Under the pieces are notes generated by a model. That model ran no database searches, was not told the DNA's origin, and was given only the letters and a program-made list of their open reading frames with translations. The position numbers and the translations under genes were made by a program. From assembly GCA_000231825.2 (NCBI GenBank), contig JH720311.1, positions 308,329-372,328 of the forward strand: a stretch of DNA of 64,000 nt, read 5' to 3'. Origin of the DNA: Tetrahymena elliotti 4EA. Its lineage: Eukaryota; Ciliophora; Oligohymenophorea; Hymenostomatida; Tetrahymenidae. Numbering within the stretch: position 1 is the first letter of the stretch; each line of letters opens with the position of its first letter. Shown here piece by piece: positions 47,697-61,600 of the stretch.

Positions 47697-49401
47697 ATGG
47701 TAATAAATACACTTTTTCTTTTATTTTGCATGGACTGCAGCCTTTGAGGCTTACTGCAAATAGCTTGTTTCAGTAGGCCTGAGAGGGCGCTGCTTAGCCA
47801 CTATTTAACAATCCATGCTCCTCATCTTTTTAAATAAATTCACTTTCTTAATCATTTTATTTTTATCAATTCATCATTTAGGTCCAAGTTCCCAAGACTA
47901 GAAAGACTTACTGCAAGAAGTGCAATTCCCACACTAACCACAAGGTCTCCTAATACAAGAAGTCTAAGGAATCTACCCACGCTCAAGGTAAACAAAAATT
48001 CTCAAAAATTGAATGCAGCAGGAAAGACTTTTATAAAACATCATTATTTATAGCTAATTGGATAATTAATGATGCTATCCATCATCTACCTCGAATTGAT
48101 TAATTCAGAGTTCCTAAAAAATTTAAAAACCAAAATAGATGTTTTTAGCACATAAAAATGCTTCTTTCTCATAGAGAACTATTTCCTTTTGAGAATTGTT
48201 GGAATAAAAATAAGATTTAAATTTTGAATAAAAAAAATAACAAGTTTTCCTGCTTTATTTGTTTGTTTTATTTGATTGATCAATAATTACATTGCTAATC
48301 ATGCTTATTAATTTCAAATTACAGGTAGAAGACGTTACGACATGAAGCAAGCAGGTTTTGGTGGTTAATCCAAGCCTATCTTCAGAAAGAAAGCCAAGAC
48401 TACCAAGAAGGTCGCCCTCAAGTAATTTAATATAAATAAAAGTCAATCAACACAAAGAAACTCAAGGAATTTCAAACAAAAAATAAATAGCTCAAGTATA
48501 AATAAAGTGCATATCTTACAGAAAAAAGTTATAATAAAAAAACAAAAAAAATCGCACCCAAAACATCTATTAAATATTGATATTAACCAAGTTAGTAAAA
48601 GAGCCGGGGTTATTAGGGAAACGATGCATCAGTCAGTTAGTTGTTAACAGAAAAGATATCTTCAAAGATAAAGCTCTTCATAAAGATCAACAAAATTAAA
48701 TATTTAGACTGAATCAGTCACTAGAGTGATGAGAGATAAAAATTTAGGAATTAAAATTAAATAAAGTTTCCAAAGGGATAAAAAAAATGAATGGTTCTTA
48801 AAATGAAATTTGAATTTGATCTTTTTATACACACTTCTTAAGGCTGCTTATTTTTAATTCTACCTGCAAAGTTCTTATCAATTATTTCTTTAACAAGCAT
48901 TATGCTAAAAAAATAAATCTAAAGCTAACAACCAAGCCAAAAAACAGCAATCACTTTTAGAATCCAGATAGATAATTAAATTTAAAGATTCAAAAATATT
49001 CAAGATAATTCAGTCTAGGTTAATATCAGCAAGAGAGATCGTTTCCCTATTTATAACTCATATTCATGTCAAGCAAAAAAAAAAATTGGCTCTGTTTGAT
49101 AAAAAGTTTTTGAATTTAAAGTGGCCAAAATTTGAATAAAGAAGATATGCAGGCAGAATGAATAAATAAATAAATAGATATTGAGCATTTAAAACTATGA
49201 AATTCCAAGATGAAAGAAAGAGATTGATTGATAGATTTTGAAAAAATAAATTAAATAATTATTTTATTAATGAATAGGTTCGATTGTACCACCTGCAAGA
49301 CCAAGAGAGTTATTCCCATTAAGAGATGTAAGACTATTGTTTTCATGGATATCGCTCAAATCAGAAAGGCTAAGGTTAACAAAAAGGACCCTAACTGGTG
49401 A
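47697..49401 (+). CDS. RPL42: 60S ribosomal protein eL42 (L36a/L44 family)
   Basis: Component of the large ribosomal subunit near the E site. Four coding exons: 47697-47699 (the ATG alone), 47882-47987, 48325-48421 and 49278-49401, phases 0/1/2, giving 109 residues. Family hallmarks: VPKTRKTYCKKC at the start, GRRRYDMKQAGFGGQSKPIF and RKKAKTTKKVAL in exons 2-3, FDCTTCKTRR and IKRCK in exon 4. Zinc-ligand cysteines are C12, C15, C72 and C75. Pro54 in QSKPIF is the residue whose replacement by Gln gives cycloheximide resistance in some yeasts, so a sensitive form is predicted. G+C-richer codons (AAG, ACC, GTC) mark a highly expressed gene, unlike its neighbours. The introns are 182, 337 and 856 bp, unusually long for this window; the first and third contain the structured elements listed separately. 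Confidence 0.95.
47728..47818 (+). ncRNA. Candidate structured RNA inside eL42 intron 1
   Basis: A 91-bp island that is far less A+T rich than the rest of the intron. Its ends are perfectly complementary (GCATGGA at 47728-47734, TCCATGC at 47812-47818). Inside are further pairings: GCAG 47737-47740 with CTGC 47754-47757, GGCT with AGCC at 47796-47799, or alternatively TACTG with CAGTA at 47771-47775. Introns of ribosomal-protein genes commonly host snoRNAs. A TTTAACA lies near the 3' end, but I see no clear C box, nor the two-hairpin H/ACA layout, so the class is open. It lacks a T-arm and is not a tRNA. Confidence 0.5.
48614..49049 (+). repeat. 12-bp inverted repeat bracketing 412 bases of eL42 intron 3
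   Basis: TAGGGAAACGAT at 48614-48625 and ATCGTTTCCCTA at 49038-49049 are exact reverse complements. The bracketed sequence contains a GTGATGAGAG (C-box-like RUGAUGA) at about 48727 and a GAATCAGTCACTAGAG stretch, in an otherwise A+T-rich intron. A closed terminal stem around a large structured RNA, or the ends of an inserted element, would both fit. Confidence 0.5.
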
Positions 49402-50334
49402 TCTGCTTGGATTTAATTCTATCATCATCATTACCATTTATAAATAATATATATTATTAAGATATAAAATAAGTTATTTTAGAAATGTTAATGCTTTATG
49501 TATATTTCTAAACACATATTTAAACTACTCTTAAATTGTCTACTTAAAAAAAATGCCACTTCTTCAAAACAAATATAATATATATAAATCCATGTATCAT
49601 ACTAATTAATTACTCATCGTATCTAATTTATTTCATCTATTTTCAATTAATATTGTATTTATTTATTTGATTGATTGCTTGCTTGCTTTCAATCTAATTT
49701 ATCTCTGTCTATACATGACAAGTAAATTATTGGATTTATATCAAAAAACTAAATCAAATCATTTAAAAAGAAACTTCGCTCTTTTAATTTTAAACTATTT
49801 CCTTCTATTAATTATTTTTAGCTCCTTTGATTTTTCTTCTCTAAGCGCTATTGCGTTATCATTTTAATTCTAAAATACTTGCCTTGGTCTATTTATGTTG
49901 AAGTTGATTATTCTACTTTATTCTATTTCATTCAAAAAAAAATTTAAAAAATTAAAATTATTTTTATGAAAAATTAAATAAAAAGATTTAACGACAAAAA
50001 TATATTGAAAAATTTATTAATTTATATAATTTTGCATGATTCTAAGAAGTAAGTAAATTAAATTTTGTTTAATGGTTTAAATACATTTTTGATGATTATT
50101 TTAGATACATTTTATCCAATAAAAAGTGTTTATCTATCTATCAATCAAATAAACAAACAAACAAACTATCAAATTATCTTTAAAAATTTGCATAAAGAAT
50201 TTATAAATATCAATAAAATTTATCGATTTAGTTATTGGTTGTAGAAGAAAGTTAGTAAAAATAACCAACTTAAAATAAAATATTTATAAAGCTTTAAATA
50301 GAAATTAAATAGGTTAAATTAAATACAATTTGAA
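49402..50334. other. Intergenic spacer
   Basis: Between eL42 and the coiled-coil gene, both plus strand. A 66-codon standard-code frame at 49667 is rich in Leu/Phe with no partner exons and is rejected. A short run of AAACAAACAAAC lies near 50152. Confidence 0.5.
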
Positions 50335-53300
50335 ATGAAATAAACTAGCAATTTGTCTCCAACTGGTAGAGTTAAATTTTAATAGGACAGCAACTCTAAA
50401 GATCAATCATCTTCTAATTATTATTATAAAGATGATTAATAATAATAATAATCAAATTAAAAGAAAAATACGTCACCAATACGTTAGCATTTGAGTTAAA
50501 GTTCAAGCAAGCTACTTTCTAATTCTACTGCAAGTATTTTAGAAAGGTTAAAGGAAAAATAATCTTAGCCACCTAGAGTTGTTATTAGTGGTAATAATTC
50601 TAATTAGAACGGAAATAGTAATTAATATCTCAATAGCCCTTTCAACAAATCTAGCAGCATCTAAAGCTAAAGATAGAATGGAAAAAGCCCAAAGAGTTTT
50701 TCTAAGTATTAGCAATTACCTGAAACAGAAAGCCAAGTTATTGAAAGAATTAACCAAAGCCCTGAAAAATTATAAGTTCATGAATCATATTTGAAATATT
50801 CTCAAGAGCATGGAAATGGCAGATCATCAAATTTGTCAATTAGAACACCAACAAGCCCTTAAAAATAATAAAATAATTAATTTTCTTATAGCCAAAATTT
50901 TAGCAATTCTGCAATTAAAAAAATGTCTTCAGAAAATAAAAGTTTGAATTTTATACCTGAAAGTTAAGACTAATACGGAAGACATTTAAGCAAGAGTAAC
51001 AGCGAAATGATTGCTTCTAACGTTCTTGAAAAAATAGTTGATTTAGAAATCAAACTCAAGAAAGAACTCATTAAAAATTAGCATTTAGAAACTTAAGTTG
51101 AATCCCTCAACAAACAAAATGACAAGCTATCAAAGCTAAATCATGATTTAACCATGCAAAATTCTAATCTTGTTAATTAAATTACAATAAACAGTTCAGA
51201 CAATATAACTCCTTCAAAAAGTACAAGTAAAAAGTCAAAAAATATGCATGACAACTAAGAAACAATCGATTCTAATAACAGTTCTCTGTCAGACATCAAT
51301 GCAAAGGATGCTAATTATATTAAAAGTCTTGAAAGTGAATGCAACAAGCTCTAAGTTTTACTTGAGCAAAAAAGCAAAGAACTTTAAAACTGGATGCAAA
51401 GGTATTTTTTTATGATAATAATGATTTTTTTAGGGATTTGTTGTTGAAAATGAATGGAAAAAATAAAATAAAGCTTTTATTTATTTATTTTTAAAGAAGA
51501 AATAAATTAAAATGATGAATAAGATTAAATAAAAAAATATATATTTTAGGTATATTGAAATGCAGAAGAAAAAGGAATCAAGATTTGAAGAAAGTGAAAC
51601 TTTTGGTATAATGAAAAAGTAGATAGAAAAATATGAAGAGTCCACTAAGAAATAGAGTGAATTAGCTAGAATAGTTGAGACATAGAAGGCTTCAAATGAA
51701 AGATTAATTGAGAATTTAAGGGAAGAAGTATCTATGCTTAAAAGCGAAAGAGATGCTTGGATGAATAAATATTAAGAAGCCATGAAGTAAAATAATAAGA
51801 GAGATTAAGATGATGACTATGAATTAATGATGGTTAAATAGCAAAAAGATGAAATTTAATTGAAATTAGCATAGTTAACTGATTAATATAATGAGCAAAA
51901 CTAGTTCCTTTAAGAACAGAAGTAATGGACTGAACACTGGAAGAATAAGGCTGTTTAATTTGAAACAAAAGTTTAAGAAACATAAAAGCAAGATAATTCT
52001 AAATATTTGCAAAAAATTGATGAATTAGAAAATAACATTTAAAGATTGTAGTTAGAAAATTAGAGTGTTAAAGCCAACACTATTCTAGAAAATTAAATTT
52101 AGGAAAGCGAAAGATATGCAAAAGTTAATGCAGAAAAACAAGAAATATCAAGTTAACACAAGCAGTTGTAGAGCAAGTTAGAATTATTAGCTATGGAAGT
52201 AAAAATTTATTAATACATTTTGAAGAATTTTAAAAGATTTTTATTAGTTTTAAAAAGAAAGAGAAGAAAAGAATTAATTGGCTAATCAGCTAGATTAATT
52301 TAAGAATGATAATACAGAAATGAGAATCAATTATGAAAAAAAAATTACAGATTTAGAAAATGCAGTTAAAGAAAAAGTTAATATCATTGAGTCTATGAAA
52401 AAGTAAGAAAAAGAAGAGTAAATTAAGGAGATAAATAATCGCTAATAATAGGAAATAGAAGCTCTTAAAATGAGAAATAAGTTAGTTCAAATAGAAACAG
52501 AATTAGGCAATACTAAAATTGAACTAGAAAAGTAACAGTCTAAGATCAAAGATTACCAAAGAGAATTAGACACTTGGTCTAAAAAATGTGAGGCTCAAGA
52601 AAGATAACATAAATAATAAATTGAAGAACTTAATCAGCACCACAGCTAGCTCAAATAATCTAATATTGTAAATTAATTTTATTATTGAATTTATCCATAA
52701 TTATTTTTTTACAGGAAAAAGAAGTTAAAGCTACTAAACTTGAATCAGAAGGAAAAATATTTTATCTTGATAACCAAGTTAAGATTTTGACCAAAGAAGT
52801 CTAAATTTGGAAAGAAAAGTGTCAATCTATTGAGCTTGAATATGAAGAAAGCATAAAGATCAAAAACACAGAAATCACAGAAAGCCAAAACAAAATATAA
52901 CTTCTTAACTAAAAGAATGTAAAAAAATCTATTCAAATTACTTCAAATAAATTCCTAAAAGACTTTAGAAAACTTCATCTATTTTATTGCAAAATATCAA
53001 GGCTATTTAAAAAAATATATTAAATTTTTTAAATAAATTGATGGATTTCAATATTTATTTGGAATTTATTCTATTTACATTTTAAAATACTTTCAATAAG
53101 TTTTTATAAAAAAAAAAATAGCAAAATAATAACAATAATATTGTTTTCTATTTTCAACATTTTTAAATCAATCATGTCATGGAGATTAAAACAAACATTC
53201 ATTCAATTATTATGCTTTATTTTTTAATTTTAAAAATTATTTAAAAAGTACAAATTACCAACCATTACCATTTTATAAGCTTATAAATTAAAAATCTAAA

Positions 53301-54854
53301 ATAAGTAAATTTTCACAGTTTTGAAAATAAAATAAATATTTTGATTGTTTAATTTCATTTTTTAAAGGGATTGAATTCCATTTTTATTAATCTTCTTTTC
53401 TAAAATAAAGTGCTGATTAAAAATAACCTAATCTTTTTTTAATTTATCATATTAAACTTTAAATAAGCCATAATATTTTTGCCAAAAATTGAGCTACCCT
53501 ATCCCCTTGGATAATAGCGCCTCATTAATATTAATTAGCCCCTTTTTTAAAAAGAATACAAAAATTTTGATTTTAAAATACCTATCCGTTTATCCCATGG
53601 CTTTTTCATAGGGAGTAGAGTAATTAAATATTTACTTGTAATAAAAATTAAAAAAGCCAATTTAACTTGAAAAATATTTATTGAATCATTTAATTATTGG
53701 AAATTTCTTTTCTTTTCTAATTTTCGAATAAATCCTCTTTACTCATCAATCATTCTAGAATAAAATTAGAAAAACTAATTTTGCTATGAAAATAGAAAGT
53801 TTTTATTGGTTGAAATTTAATTAATATTTGTTAAAAAATTTAGCTGACTGCTTTGAATGAGTTGAATGAGAAATATGATAAAGAGCAAAAAGTACAACAA
53901 GAGAAAATTGCTGAATAGAAGCATCAAATAAAGATGATGCAGCAATAAATCGAATAAATCTAATTAGAAAATCAATCTTTGTAGGAAAATAGCATAAAGA
54001 GAATAAGAGAATTGCAAGATATAGCTTAGAAAGCTTAGTAAGATATCCAAGGAAATAGTTACTCATAGTTAGATACAAAAATAAAGCAGCTCTAAAGATA
54101 GTTGTTATAATTAGAAATTGAAAAAAATCAAGAAATAGATGAAAAGAGTTAATAAATCACCCAGTTAGAGGGAGATAAATCTTAATAGAAAGAAAAAATC
54201 TAATTATATAGTCAAGAAATTAAAAACTTAGTTTCTTACTTAGAAAAGGAGAAGCAAAATGTAGAAGATCTTTAGAAATAAGTACTTAAATTATTAATTC
54301 TTTTTATTCACTCATTTTATTATAATAGATATAGAATATTTAAAGAGAGAAAGATGATTTAGATAATTAAATGAATGATATCAAAGATCAGTTGGAACAT
54401 AAATCTACAAACTGCGATTTTCTACTTTCTGAAAATGAACAATTGTAATTTATCTATCTACTTTTTTTATGAATTGAATTGAATTTAATAATTAATAGCA
54501 TTATGTATATGCATTAAAAGTAAACAAATTAATTAACCTGTTTATTAATTATTAATTTTGTAAAGAAATAAATAGATAACCAACTTGAAGATCAAATTAA
54601 ATCACTCTCAGAATTTTTAATAATCAAGAATTTCATAATAGTAATAATAATAGTCTTAGTAATAGTAGTCAGACATTAAGTAAAATTAATCGCTTTAGCA
54701 AACAACTAATCGCTAGAGCCAGTCTAATTAGCAGTAAATTTAGAAAAAATATAACAACTATAATGAGCAACAATAGTATTAATAACTTATAAATAAGTAA
54801 GATTACCATTAATTTGGTAACACTTATCAAGAAGATAGTAATAATAATGAATGA
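50335..54854 (+). CDS. Long coiled-coil protein with Ser/Gln-rich head, function unknown
   Basis: Seven exons (50335-51401, 51550-52198, 52272-52667, 52715-52918, 53844-54281, 54329-54444, 54566-54854) close in phase throughout and give 1,052 residues. The first 270 residues are disordered Ser/Asn/Gln (MKQTSNLSPTGRVKFQQDS). From about 245 to 960 the chain is an almost uninterrupted Glu/Lys/Gln/Leu coiled coil (for example VLEKIVDLEIKLKKELIKN), with few Pro. The C-terminus is a Gln-rich tail (runs of QQQQQQ, TAA/TAG encoded) ending DSNNNE. No motor, ATPase or membrane segment is visible. Such proteins in ciliates are often basal-body, axonemal or cortical scaffold components, but that is inference from shape. 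The acceptor of exon 3 (52272) was chosen as the only nearby AG that keeps frame. Intron 4 is 925 bp, with a locally C-rich patch near 53490-53620. Confidence 0.82.
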
Positions 54855-55613
54855 ACTAGTGATTAAATGAGTAAATTCATGAATAAAATATCTATCTATT
54901 ATTAAGAAAAGGAGTAATGCTTTCTTAAATTAGGAGAAAACCACTGAATTCATAATTTGTCTATTTTATTAAATTTATTTGTAAATATGTATTTTTTGTG
55001 GAAATATCTTTCTTTGTCTCCCTTTCTTCATTGTGGAATAAAAGATTCCTGTGTTTATGAAAATTAGTTTTCATTTTTAAATATTTTATTTGATAAATTG
55101 CAAGTAATAGGAGTAATCTATTAACCAAAATTTACTCGCCAAATTTTTTTTAAGATTATCGAAATCTCTTGGATTATTTTTTGGTAAAATTTAAAGTAAT
55201 TTAACTTTCATAAGGATTTATGAAGAAATTCTGTGGATGGTATTGTGTTTTTTATCCCCTCTTTTAAGATAGAAATTGCATGTTAAAACCTGCCTGATTT
55301 GAATGGAAATCTAAAATTGAAAAAAAGTCTATTTTGAGTGAAGAAATAAGAATCTAATTATTTTTTAGATTTCTTTTAAATTAAATTTGATGGTGTAATG
55401 TTAAAGAAAAACAACTAAACAACCAAACAAAAAAACTAAAAAAAATTAATTTGTGAATAATTAAATTAGTAGCTGAATTCTAAAGAAATTTAATAGAAGC
55501 TACAAAAGAACATAAAACAATATTAGAAATACAACCAAAGAAATAACAGACGGCTGAAAATAATTACAAAGAACAAGCAAACAAAGAATTAATATAAAAA
55601 TTAGAAAAAAGAA
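54855..55613. other. Intergenic spacer
   Basis: Between two plus-strand genes. The frame of the next gene remains open upstream of its chosen ATG to about 55470, but that part is low-complexity Lys/Asn/Gln. A longer N-terminus is possible but not supported. Confidence 0.45.
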
Positions 55614-58600
55614 ATGAAAACATTTAAGGAAAATTTAAAACAGTATTATATTTAGGAGTTTGGTCGTTAGCAGACAGCCTATTTGAGAGGATACATATTA
55701 TCTTTAGTATTGATAGTTACTAGCAATATTTAGTCAATATCTATTTAGCTCAATGAAACTCTACTTGAATATTTAGAAAAAAACCATATCCATAAAGTCT
55801 CAGATTCATAATTAGTTGACACCTATGCTGAGATAACCCATTATTTTAGAATTTATCCATTAATAAATGATATATCTAGATAATTCACTGAATAACAAAT
55901 CTTGTAGATGTTTATAATATTCGCTACTTCATTAAACACGTATATAATAATAAATTAAATTCTTAGATTCTTCTTATATAAATACTAGCTTATAAACACA
56001 AATTTTGTAAAGGTTTCTGATGTCATTAATAGCTTCATTCTAAAAATGTATATTTATATTTTCTACTTTCCATTTACTTCTGCTAGTTTTAGCATTCTCT
56101 TTGACAGCAATTTTGATTCTACTTATATTGCTCTTGCTGTATTTAGTTTAATTCTCACTTTATTTATTGCATTTATGCAGACTTTTCATGATTTTAGCTT
56201 TAGCTTCGTCTTAGAAGATTATATGGCTTCAACAGATACACATTCAAAATAACTCGAACTAATTTTTAATCTGATTCTAGTGATCCTATTTTCAAATTCA
56301 AATTCTATTAATTAAAATGTAATCGCTGCCTTTCATATAATATTTGTACTCACTAAGATCTCTCTGCAGCTTTATGAATTAGTTTACTATGATACTTTCA
56401 TCATTTAGACTAATTTAATATTTAAGTTTCTTCATATCTTTAATTCTATTGTTTTTTGTCTTTCTTATAATATCCCTCGCACATTTAATGGCTCACAATT
56501 GATTTTTATTCTGCTAATTCTACTGCCTTTTTCATTTATTATCTCCAAGTATCTTCTCTTCACTCGCATAAGTCAGTTATCTCTCAAGCAACCAGGTAAG
56601 TATTGTTTTATGTTCTATACGAACAGAAGTTATTTTAGCGTATTTTAAATTCCCAACAACCTTTCATTATTCTTAGTTACACTTTTGAAAATTTTAGACT
56701 GAATAACATAATCATTTTTAAAATATTAGCCTATAACAGTTTACAATAAATTAATTTACATATCAGGACAGCATATTACATGGTAAAGCATCTTGACATG
56801 TAAGAATATTCTAACCTTAAAAGATCAGTCCTTTATGAAAGTATTTATGAAAATCATTATGATACTTGTACAAGAAAAGATTGTTTTTGTGAATAAATGT
56901 TAAGAGAAACATTCTCTTGGGAAGAACTTTAAGGACATAAGTATAGAGATAAATTTATAGGTCTATATTTTACTTAAATGTACTCTGAATACCTGAACCA
57001 AATTTCAAAATCAAGATCATTAAAAGTATATTAATAAATATATTCTCATCAATTTCGATAAAAAAATTCTAGTGATTACTTGAATCATAATTCCAACATT
57101 ACATTACAACTTTGTTTTAATTGAAAAATTTTACTTTTAAACGCACATCAAAAGTTCTTTATTATATAAAAAAATACAATTTCAAAATTTTTGTTTTGGA
57201 ATTAAGCTTTTTATGTTGCTTAATCATGCAAATTTAACAAAGAAATTAAAAGTTTTGTTTATGACAATAGTGGTTTGATGTAAGCCAAAAACAAGCAAAA
57301 TACTAATTAAAAACTAGAAAATACAACATTTGATTAAAATTTAAGATAAAAATTCTTTAAACAGATAATTTTATTAAAATAGAAAAAAGAGTTCAATAAT
57401 GTATGCTTCAACTACCTGACATTCTTAATAGAAGTAGTTAATGTTCCTACAAGTGCACTAGTAGAGGTAGTTTAAATAGAGAATCAGCAGAAGAAACAAT
57501 CTTCTATTAAAGATTAAATGATATATTAATAAATTTATGATCATGGAGAGAAAATATTTTATAATTTCTTTCATAATCCTACTATATATAATCAAAAGCT
57601 GTAATTAAATTAAGTGATAGAATTTGATCAGCTCTTTCTTTCCACACAAAAGAATTTGAAAAATTGTCTATTATAGCTTAGAGATATGCTAATAAGTCTT
57701 TGTTAAGAATTTGTAGACATAATCAAGTTAAATTTATTAGTTTAAAAGATCTCTAAACTCAAGCAACAAACTTATCTTCAAATTAAAAAAATGTATTACT
57801 ATCATCCATACAGCAAAAGATGTCGCTAATTAGCCCATATTTATTCTGAATGTCTTGATCTTTCTAAAAGGACGCCCCAAAATTATTAAAAACAAGTACA
57901 ACAAATTTTATTAAAAACATGAAGTAATTATTCAAATTAAATAAATAGGCTCTTTTAATGAGGAGAAAATTTACAAATGGATATTCAAATATGGATAGCA
58001 GTATTCCTATTTTCTCTTAAGACGCATGTGTGATTTACATTTCTTTGCTTCAGCCAATAGGAATCATTAAAAATGCAAGCTTTACTACAAAATAAATATT
58101 TGGGTATACACCATCTGAATTAATAAACAAAGTAATATTTTTAAGCTAACAAATTCAATTTAAATCCATCTTTTTCTATTTTTTTAGAATTGCAACATTT
58201 TGATTCCTGACCAGCTCAAACAAATCCATGATAACATCTTAAATAAATTTGTTACAAGCGGTTAACTGAATGGTATAAATGCAGGGTAATTACAAATATT
58301 TGGAATTAAATAAAATGGTTTCGCCATCCCATTAAATATGAGATTGAAGTTAGACTAAACAGTTGCAAATGATTTTGGTGCAAGTGCCTTTTTTACCTAC
58401 TAGAACAATGTAAATTTATTTATTTTTTGCAAGAATTTATTTTAATTATCTTTATCTAAAGCAAAGCTCTGAATTTATAATTTTTTCAACTGGTGGGAAA
58501 CTGTGCAATTTAACTAAAAAAATCTATTTAAAGCTTTTCTAAAATATAATTCCAGAAAGTAATCTCAAATAATCATAAAAATTGGATTTATTCAAAGTAA

Positions 58601-61600
58601 TGCCTATTCTAGATGTCTATCTCTAGTAACTATTATAAAAAGATTAAACACTTAGTTTAGAACATAACTCTATTTTAATATGCCCTTCCAATGAAAAAGC
58701 TCATAAGATTATGTACTATTTTGCAGATTCAACTTTTAACTGTGTTAATGATTTTTTCAGCTTAGCCCAAAGACTCAATTCTCATGATTTCAAATTCTAT
58801 TCAGTTACTTATAGAGTAGGAAAATTGCAAACATCTTACAAAAAATTTGCTTTAGGATTTGTTTAAATTGAGAAATTTTAATTATTGAAACATAAATCAG
58901 AAATAAAAGAACATCTTAAGAATGTAAGCAAAGAAATAGAAAAAATAAGATAATATTTTGAAGTAGAATAAGATTTTTAAAACTAAACAAGTACAAACGT
59001 TAATGAATTACCAAAATAACGAACCACTAAAATGCTTAATTCTTTAGATTTTTTCATCAACAACAAATAACAAAACAAAGTAAAACTATTCTTTTTTTTG
59101 TTAAAATATTTATTAATAATTTTAAATAGGAAATAAAAACAAAACCAAGAACTTAAAAATAAAATCAAATAAGACATCCTAGTTATTTATCACATAAATC
59201 AATATTTAAGAATAATGAGAATTAAATAATTGAAAATAATGGTAGTGATGAAAACCATAATGAAGCAGCTAATCTGACAAAGTTAACTGAATCAAATTAA
59301 AATGAAATTACTATGGCTTAATACTAAAATACAAATAGAAAGCTTTTAAATAACTTGTAAGAAAAGCTGCATGTTAATCTTGACATTAAATCTGATTAAT
59401 CTTTTGATTAAAATTTGAATGGAGCAATCACTCCAGTTACTTCAACAAAGCACATTCATAATTTCTTTATTGAATCTAAAGGTCTTATGTCTAATGAAGC
59501 AATATTAGAAACAAAAGAATAAGATGAAATATAAATAGGACATTCAGATTTATTTGAATACATTTTCAACTCTAAAAGCGATTAGGATGATTCAATTTAA
59601 GATACCCGTAAAGAATAAGAATTAGATATTTACAATAGCAATTAACAAAAAATGATTTAATCAAACTAAATTATCTCAAACAATATTGAACCCATTTATG
59701 CAAAAAATAATCAATTTTGTCGTGTTAAACCTGATCAATAAACACTTTCAAATACCCCTCAAGATTAAAACAGTGAATTCCTAAGATCTAAAAAAGACTC
59801 TAATAGACTAAGTAAAACTATGTTTGGGACTAAAAAAGGGTCAAACCATTAATTTAACTAATCAAGTTCAGTATCAAGCGGAATGAGCGAATATCATACC
59901 CTCAAATCCATACTCTTAACAGCCATCTCAAAAGATCACTAAACAAAAACCATGAAAATCCTTTATCTTACAGGATATTTAAAAATAAGTCTACTTATAA
60001 TATTTGCTTCCTTCTTGTATGCACATTAATACTCAGAATTCAAGCAAACAAAAATCTTGAATTAAAATCTCGTTAAAGGTAATTTATTTTAAAAATATTT
60101 AAATTTTTATCATTTTTAGCTTTTTCTCTAAAACCAAAAACCAAGACAAACTTTAAATAATTATTAAATCGAGAAATAGAACTTCTTCTTAATCTTAAAA
60201 ATGAAATAAAAAAATAATGGCATTAATTTTAGGAGATAATTAACATACGAGGGAAAATTTGAAAAAAAATAGTTTTTTTTCCTTAATAATGGAAAAGATT
60301 TTATATTAGATAAGGAGGAATTTTTAAAAATTGATTATTTTTTTTATCCTCCTTAAATTCAAGTATCTAAGGTGGCTAAATTATCAATAATGAAATATAA
60401 TAAACAAAATCTAAAAATAATTGAATTAAGTTTTACAGAACGGTTTAAAAAAATTTTTTTACAATTGATTTTTAATTTCTAGAAATTTAAAACTTGTTTT
60501 AGTTTGAAAACAAGTCAAATAAATAAATGAAGAGTGATTTATTTGTTAAAGAGTTTTTTTGTTAAAAATATGATTTGATATTGGTTAATATTTAACTTAT
60601 TTTAAAAAATAAATATATTAAAAGGATATGAAGTAATGAGTACCTTTGTTTCTATAATAGCCCATACAGAATATATTAAAATGTATAATAACAAAATTAT
60701 TGATAATTCTTTGACTAGTTAGGAGTATGAAACTGTGAAATAACAGCCTCTGACTCTTTAGCAATAATTTAAAAACTCAGTTCATAATTTTGAAGATGAA
60801 GATAAAGATACTCTTTATGGGTAATATTTGAGAACCCAAATATAGAATTTAATTATATTTAATGAGAGGAAAATATCCTCAGTTCTTAAATAGAAAAAAA
60901 TTTACAGCTTGGTAGCTATGGCCTAGAATTTATACATGTACTCTTAGAGAATGACTGAAGTATTTTTGCTTTACATGTAAATAATATTTTTAGATTAAAA
61001 AACTATTTATTAATGAATTTTTTTGAATATTTTAGACACTACAATTAGAAAAACATTCTCTAAACTTTTTAAGACTTAGCTGATTTATAGGTGCAGGAAA
61101 TGAATGAGTAAATTGATAAAATGAATACATTTTTGATTACTCAAACTGTGCTTTTAGAGATTTTTACATTTTTAATGGCTTTATAAGCTATTCCTATATA
61201 TTATTACATACAATACAAAAAAGAACAAATATTAAAGCTATTCTGCACTTTTTAGCCCAATATACTTAAAGAGAGGATTAAATAATGTGAGTATTTTGTG
61301 AGTGAAGATATCCTCTAAGGGCATACAACTTAGACAATTGTTCATAAAGAAATGACTTAAATTAAAAAGAGAACAACTTCTTCTACCAATGATCTTTAGA
61401 AGATTAATATTGGCTTGATTGTTATAGTTTCTTTGTTTTTTGGTTTCTTTTCACTCTATCCAATTACTAATTTTGTTATAACTGATAATTTTGTCAACAC
61501 ATTTGAGTAAACATCTAAAGAACTAAGTGAAATATATTCATTAAGAGGTAGAGCTCCACTAATATTAGCTTTTAATTTCTTGAGACAAACAGCTACCTAT

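Noticed and set aside
47728..47818. tRNA with long variable arm
   Set aside because: Seven-bp end stem fits, but there is no T-arm motif and no sensible anticodon loop.
49667..49867. 66-codon plus-strand frame downstream of eL42
   Set aside because: Leu/Phe-rich, isolated and without splice partners.
50579..54078. Small frames at 50579-50794 (+), 52745-52936 (-) and 53821-54078 (-)
   Set aside because: Shadows of the coiled-coil gene's exons in other frames.
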